DNA from: Oligoflexia bacterium
GTDB lineage: Bacteria; Myxococcota_A; UBA796; UBA2385
Reading direction: 5' to 3'
DNA: 9,366 bases
NCBI GenBank assembly: GCA_013152105.1
Contig: JAADHA010000288.1
Location: 1-9,366, forward strand
Both the position numbers and the translations under genes were made by a program. The notes below the pieces were generated by a model, which saw nothing but the letters and a program-made list of their open reading frames with translations, had not been told where the DNA came from and ran no database searches. This document shows positions 6,548-9,366 of the stretch, in pieces; the stretch's first letter is position 1, and every line of letters starts with the position of its first letter.

Positions 6548-7117
6548 CTACTCGGGGCCCTGTTGGGGACCGGGCTCGTCTCCGCCGCGACCGCGCATCG
6601 GGGACCGACGCTGGGCGAAGCGGTCGAGCATATTGCCGAGCTGGGCACGCTGGTCGTCATCCAGGGTCTCGTAGACATCGAAGATCCGGTCCGCCGTGTA
6701 CAGGATCAGATCCTCGGCCTGGTCCATCCGATCCTGGATCCGCGACTTCACGTCCTTGCGCGTGAGGGTGCCGTCGACCAGGGTCTGGCGCATCTGCTGG
6801 CGCATCTGCTGGCGCTCTTCGTCACCGCCCTGCCGTGCCGCGTCCATCTTCAGCCGAATGTCGTCGCGGGCCGAATCGAGTGCGGCCTGCTGGTCGTCGC
6901 TCAGGTCCAGGCGCGACATCGCCTGGCCCAGCATGCGAAGCCCTTGTTCGGGGCCGGGCTGGCCACCGCGCATCCGCTGGGCCGGGCCTTGATCCTGGGT
7001 GCTTTGGGCGACCGGGCCGAGGTTGTCGGAAGCCGCGATCGCGCTCAGGCCGAGGGTGCCGACCGCGCCGATGGACATGAAGCCGAGGGCCATCAGGGTC
7101 TTGCGAAGGGTGGTCAT
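6548..7117 (-). CDS. Periplasmic Spy/CpxP-like protein (LTxxQ motif family)
   Basis: A 189-residue exported protein, first gene of the sensor operon. The N-terminus has charged MTTLRK, a hydrophobic stretch (about 8-28) and a plausible signal peptidase I site near AIAA-S (about 26-30), so it should be periplasmic. The mature part is Arg/Gln/Met-rich and mainly helical, with two LTxxQ-like motifs: LSDDQ (72-76) and LDDDQ (152-156), about 80 residues apart as in Spy/CpxP proteins. Known members are ATP-independent chaperones or inhibitors of the cognate kinase, binding its periplasmic sensor. By context it may bind the sensor domain of the kinase encoded two genes downstream (inference). A GGAG lies 7 nt before the ATG. 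In E. coli cpxP is transcribed divergently from cpxRA; here it heads the same operon. The C-terminus is a Gly/Pro/Gln tail. Confidence 0.82.
   Translation of the reverse strand: MTTLRKTLMALGFMSIGAVGTLGLSAIAASDNLGPVAQSTQDQGPAQRMRGGQPGPEQGLRMLGQAMSRLDLSDDQQAALDSARDDIRLKMDAARQGGDEERQQMRQQMRQTLVDGTLTRKDVKSRIQDRMDQAEDLILYTADRIFDVYETLDDDQRAQLGNMLDRFAQRRSPMRGRGGDEPGPQQGPE
6787..6810 (-). repeat. 12-bp tandem duplication inside the LTxxQ gene
   Basis: Two perfect copies of GGCGCATCTGCT, at 6787-6798 and 6799-6810, give the repeated RQQM/RQQM residues around 103-110 of the protein. It adds about one helical turn and looks like a small in-frame duplication. Confidence 0.8.
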
Positions 7118-7124
7118 GGTGTTG

Positions 7125-7128
7125 CTCC
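7125..7128 (-). promoter_or_regulatory. Ribosome binding site of the LTxxQ gene
   Basis: GGAG on the minus strand sits 7 nt before the ATG at 7117. It is the only clear Shine-Dalgarno in the three-gene operon, consistent with translation starting here and coupling through the two downstream genes. Confidence 0.65.
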
Positions 7129-7213
7129 GTCGTTGCAGGATACGGCAGCCCCGAGAGGGTTGCCGGCGGGTCGTCCTTCCGACCTCGCACTACACTTCTA
7201 CGGTTCGCCTGTT

Positions 7214-7234
7214 GACTGGCCGAAAAGACTGGCC
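7214..7234. promoter_or_regulatory. Direct repeat GACTGGCC x2 upstream of the sensor operon
   Basis: GACTGGCC occurs at 7214-7221 and 7227-7234, a 13-bp period with the spacer GAAAA. It lies 97-117 bp upstream of the operon's start codon, between the operator-like repeat and the gene. A regulator-binding site is possible, but 13 bp is not the usual OmpR-family spacing. No convincing -35/-10 pair could be placed around it. Confidence 0.35.
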
Positions 7235-7250
7235 AAAGGAAACCGGCAAA

Positions 7251-7269
7251 GTGTGAAGGTGTGTGAAGG
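7251..7269. promoter_or_regulatory. Operator-like 9-bp direct repeat with 10-bp period
   Basis: GTGTGAAGG occurs perfectly at 7251-7259 and 7261-7269. OmpR-family regulators bind as head-to-tail dimers to direct repeats spaced 10-11 bp (CpxR: GTAAA-N5-GTAAA; PhoB box: 11 bp). This site lies 134-152 bp upstream of the start codon of an operon that itself encodes an OmpR-family regulator, so autoregulation is the natural reading. The assignment rests on geometry, position and exact repetition; the bases differ from the E. coli consensus. Confidence 0.5.
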
Positions 7270-7332
7270 CGGCTGGGGCAGAGGCCGACGCCCTTTGTGG
7301 TCCGCATCATATTGTGAGCAGCGCGAAGCTGT

Positions 7333-7371
7333 CGCGGGCGAGGCGCCCGTGTACTCGACAAGAGCGTCGAG
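7333..7371 (-). terminator. Paired hairpins after the unknown lipoprotein gene, possible terminator
   Basis: Two inverted repeats lie just past the stop of the minus-strand lipoprotein gene: 7354-7359 with 7366-7371 (CTCGAC/GTCGAG, 6 bp, 6-nt loop), then 7333-7340 with 7344-7351 (8 bp, one G-T on the plus strand, AGG loop). No T-tract follows on the minus strand, so factor-independent termination is doubtful. They may mark the boundary between the lipoprotein transcript and the sensor operon. Confidence 0.3.
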
Positions 7372-7378
7372 AGCGCAC

Positions 7379-8101
7379 TCAGTATGCAAACGCCTTGAGT
7401 AGCTCCCAGCTCACCACGGTCTCGGAGATGGCCTCGGCTACATCGCCGCTGACCCGGTCGGCCTGGAAGGTGATGTCCCCGGACCAGCTATCCACGCCCA
7501 GGGTGCCGTTGAGGGTCAGGCTGGTGTTGTCCCACGCGGCCGGGTCGATGTCGGATGGGGTCAGGTCGGCGCCATAGTCGAGATCCGTCAAGTCGATGGA
7601 GAAGCGACCGTCGCCGACATCGTAGATCCGCAGGGGAGTGGTCTGCGAGTCCAAGCTGAGCAGGCCCTTGTCGAAGTACAAGCTAAAGCTCAGGCTGGTC
7701 TCGTAGTAGGGCGGGCACTCACCCCACATCTGGGTGCCCGAGGTGCCCGGCGTGTACTCCTCGACCACGGCCTCGACCGGGTCGCTGTAGCTGAAGGTGC
7801 CGCTGGCCGCGACGCTCAGCGCCGTCGTGGACGGGTCGCGTTGGTCCTGCGCGTCGCCCGTCCAGTTGCCGGGCATTCCGCCCATGGCGTCGTTGAAGGC
7901 GAAGTCCAGCCCATCGGCGGCCACGCTGGTGTCTGCCACGGCGTCGCGAGAGAGCTCGTCGCAGCTTCCGCCCGCGGCTTCAATGGTGGTTCCCTTGTTG
8001 TTTCCGCCGCTGTCGCCGCTGTCGCCGGTGCCGCAGCCCATGCTCAGGCCGGTCGAAGTGGCGATGGTCGCCAGCGCGATGGCCCAGTGGTGCATTGTCA
8101 T
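7379..8101 (-). CDS. Putative lipoprotein of unknown function
   Basis: A 240-residue protein I do not recognise. The N-terminus looks like a lipoprotein signal (hydrophobic 6-20, then SMGC with Cys23), followed by a Gly/Ser/Asp-rich linker (GDSGDSGG) to about residue 45. The lipobox is imperfect, with Ser at -3. The mature part is acidic and rich in Thr, Ser and alternating hydrophobic residues (ALSVAASGTFSYS, TSLSFSLYF, TSLTLNGTLG, SGDITFQADRVSGD), which suggests a beta-sandwich or lipocalin-like fold. Two further cysteines (47 and 129) could form a disulfide. An AGGAG lies 5 nt before the ATG; a second ATG six bases on (8095) is a near-equal alternative. It sits 53 bp after the membrane-protein gene on the same strand and 261 bp before the sensor operon, so it may share a transcript with the former. 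The linker style matches the lipoprotein at the other end of the window. Confidence 0.7.
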   Translation of the reverse strand: MTMHHWAIALATIATSTGLSMGCGTGDSGDSGGNNKGTTIEAAGGSCDELSRDAVADTSVAADGLDFAFNDAMGGMPGNWTGDAQDQRDPSTTALSVAASGTFSYSDPVEAVVEEYTPGTSGTQMWGECPPYYETSLSFSLYFDKGLLSLDSQTTPLRIYDVGDGRFSIDLTDLDYGADLTPSDIDPAAWDNTSLTLNGTLGVDSWSGDITFQADRVSGDVAEAISETVVSWELLKAFAY

Positions 8102-8106
8102 TGTGT

Positions 8107-8111
8107 CTCCT
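8107..8111 (-). promoter_or_regulatory. Ribosome binding site of the unknown lipoprotein
   Basis: AGGAG on the minus strand lies 5 nt before ATG 8101 and 11 nt before ATG 8095. It supports this start region but does not decide between the two methionine codons. Confidence 0.6.
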
Positions 8112-8118
8112 GCGCCGT

Positions 8119-8156
8119 GCCCGCTCTCACCATGCCCGCTTGTGCTTGCGCCCGCT
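8119..8156. repeat. Three spaced GCCCGCT heptamers between two genes
   Basis: GCCCGCT occurs at 8119-8125, 8134-8140 and 8150-8156, spaced 15 and 16 bp. The last copy covers the stop codon of the membrane-protein gene. They fill most of the 53-bp gap before the lipoprotein gene. In DNA this GC-rich the repeats may be chance; no dyad or promoter motif was found with them. Confidence 0.3.
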
Positions 8157-9366
8157 ACCGGGTGGTGCTCGCCGCTGGTGGCTTTTCGGCGGGAAGCAGC
8201 CGGATCTGGGCCTGGAAGCTGCCCAGCTCAATCACCTGCAGCGCGGGCTGCTCATCTGCAATCCACTGGTCCAGGGCACGTTGTTCCGTGTCTTGGGCGC
8301 CAGCGAGCTTCCAGCCCGGCAGCGTGACCCACCCCAGCGCTTGCCCCTGGCCGCACGCCTGGCGGATCCGATCCAGGCATGCTTCCGGGTCGGCGCCCGG
8401 TGCCTCGGCGCTGCAGAGGGGCCACGAGCACCAGGGGTGGCCGGTGGCGACCGCTAGCTCGCCGGCTGGCGAGGCCAGGAAGATCCCGTCCGGGACCTGC
8501 CGCCGAATGGCGTTCTCTGCCAGGTAGAGGCCGACGGCGGTGTCGTCCGGCATGGGGGTTGGCCAGGCCAGGCAGGGCAGGACCAGGACGACCACGGCGA
8601 AGGGCAGGCTGGCCTCGGTGATCCGGCCGATCGCGCCGGGACTGAAGCGCGAGGAGAGGAGGAGCGCGCCGACGATGCCTAGCGCCAGGCCGATGGCTCC
8701 GCAGCCTGCAGCCAACAGCAGGGCGCTCACCGGTGCGAGGTTGTCGAGGTAGCGTTCGGGCGCTTGGACCGCGCTGAGCAGGGGCGCGCTGGCGGCGAGG
8801 CTGGCCAGGGCCAGGCCGACCGGGAGGGAAGACAGCGCCGCCCAGCGCGACTTCGTGCCGGGCCATAGCAGCGTCGGGAGGCCGCGTCCCAGCAGACCCA
8901 CGCCGCCAGCGAGGAGCACCAGGCCCCACGGCGCGTGGCAGGGGCGCGCGGCGTTGAGGAGCAGGGCGGGTCCATCTCGCAGCCCGACCCACAGGCTTGG
9001 CAGAGCGCGGTCGGCGATGATCGCCAGGGCGTCTCCTGGTCGCGCGGCCCCAGAGTTCGCGCCGGGCAGGCCGTCCAGTACGACCCCGATCAGCTCGTGC
9101 CCGGTCGGCAGACGCAGGAAGTGATGGGCCAACAGCCCACAAAGCAGCAAGCTGATCGAGAGTCCCCCCGCCGCGCGCCAGCGTTGCCCGGGGACGGCGG
9201 CCGCTGCCGCCAGGAGCAGCGCGGGCAGCCACAAGGGCAAGGTCGTGTAGTGGGTCAACACCGCGGCGCAGACCGCGATCCCGAGGACCGGGGCAGCCTT
9301 GGGCCATCTCCCGGCGGCCAGGGCAGCGGCGGCGATGAGGGCCACGGCGGCGCCGACCCCGATGTC
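8155..9366 (-). CDS. Polytopic membrane protein, GT-C/GT39-like (5' end outside window)
   Basis: At least 403 residues, open to the right edge, so the N-terminus is missing; the GTG at 9345 is an internal codon, since the frame continues upstream as DIGVGAA into hydrophobic sequence. About eight membrane helices can be seen, followed by a soluble C-terminal domain of about 115 residues with several cysteines (PWCSWPLC, CLDRIRQACG). Features reminiscent of GT39/PMT-type (GT-C) glycosyltransferases are the LTHYTTLPLWLPALLLA helix, a long loop after the third or fourth helix, and an ERYLDNLAPVSALLLAAG helix. The catalytic Asp/Glu of this class lies in the first extracytoplasmic loop, which is not in the window, so the call stays tentative. 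If right, it would transfer a sugar from a polyprenyl-phosphate donor on the periplasmic face. An unrelated multi-pass protein is the main alternative. The 53-bp gap to the next gene allows cotranscription. Confidence 0.6.
   Translation of the reverse strand, partial: DIGVGAAVALIAAAALAAGRWPKAAPVLGIAVCAAVLTHYTTLPLWLPALLLAAAAAVPGQRWRAAGGLSISLLLCGLLAHHFLRLPTGHELIGVVLDGLPGANSGAARPGDALAIIADRALPSLWVGLRDGPALLLNAARPCHAPWGLVLLAGGVGLLGRGLPTLLWPGTKSRWAALSSLPVGLALASLAASAPLLSAVQAPERYLDNLAPVSALLLAAGCGAIGLALGIVGALLLSSRFSPGAIGRITEASLPFAVVVLVLPCLAWPTPMPDDTAVGLYLAENAIRRQVPDGIFLASPAGELAVATGHPWCSWPLCSAEAPGADPEACLDRIRQACGQGQALGWVTLPGWKLAGAQDTEQRALDQWIADEQPALQVIELGSFQAQIRLLPAEKPPAASTTR

Noticed and set aside
7118..7378. 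A sigma-70 promoter for the sensor operon
   Set aside because: Several weak -10-like hexamers (TAGAAG, TATCCT on the minus strand) were considered, but none has a matching -35 at 16-18 bp. A promoter must exist here but cannot be placed from sequence.
5942..7402. Plus-strand open frame of 486 codons
   Set aside because: It lies antisense to the response regulator and the LTxxQ gene, both with clear family motifs. Long antisense frames are expected in DNA with such high G/C at third positions, and its translation has no recognisable domain.
9343..9345. GTG as the start of the membrane protein
   Set aside because: The frame stays open to the window edge with hydrophobic sequence, and the first helix would be cut. 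No ribosome binding site is visible upstream of it, so the gene is treated as 5'-partial.
1..9366. Mobile element, CRISPR array, defence island or RNA gene
   Set aside because: No transposase, integrase, terminal inverted repeats, regularly spaced long repeats or tRNA-like cloverleaf was found. Gene content and base composition look uniform across the window.

Overview
The window is GC-rich, densely coded DNA from a Gram-negative bacterium. The evidence is two lipoprotein signal sequences, an exported Spy/CpxP-like protein, an EnvZ/CpxA-type sensor kinase and envelope glycosyltransferases. The Thr/Ser/Asp/Gly-rich linkers after the lipobox cysteines (TSDAGTSD, GDSGDSGG), frequent GTG/TTG starts and strong G/C third-position bias fit a myxobacterium-like lineage (Myxococcota, formerly Deltaproteobacteria). 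That placement is an inference from style, not from a marker gene.

Layout. Positions 1-108 hold no gene but contain two strong hairpins beyond the end of the first gene. Positions 109-2589 (minus strand) carry a GT4-like glycosyltransferase followed after 45 bp by a lipoprotein resembling the putative glycosyl hydrolase family GHL15. Diverging from the glycosyltransferase across 53 bp is a plus-strand gene (2643-4562). Its protein joins a CelD/FemAB-like (Acetyltransf_6) acyltransferase domain to two tandem copies of a cysteine-containing C-terminal domain. This is the least ordinary protein here. It converges, with no intergenic base, on a three-gene minus-strand operon (7117 down to 4563): a CpxP/Spy-like periplasmic LTxxQ protein, an OmpR-family response regulator and a HAMP sensor histidine kinase. 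The three are separated by +3 bp and -4 bp, so they look translationally coupled.

The 261-bp gap 7118-7378 upstream of that operon holds a perfect 9-bp direct repeat with 10-bp periodicity, the geometry expected of an OmpR/CpxR-type operator, plus a second 8-bp direct repeat and hairpins just past the next gene. Beyond it are an unrecognised secreted lipoprotein (7379-8101) and the 3' part of a polytopic membrane protein resembling GT-C/GT39 glycosyltransferases, which runs off the right edge.

How it fits together: three genes point to surface or extracellular polysaccharide (GT4-like transferase, CelD/FemAB-like acyltransferase fusion, GT-C-like membrane protein), one exported putative glycosidase may act on such a polymer, and the central operon looks like an envelope-stress sensing module of the Cpx type. 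No tRNA, rRNA, CRISPR array, transposase or integrase was seen.
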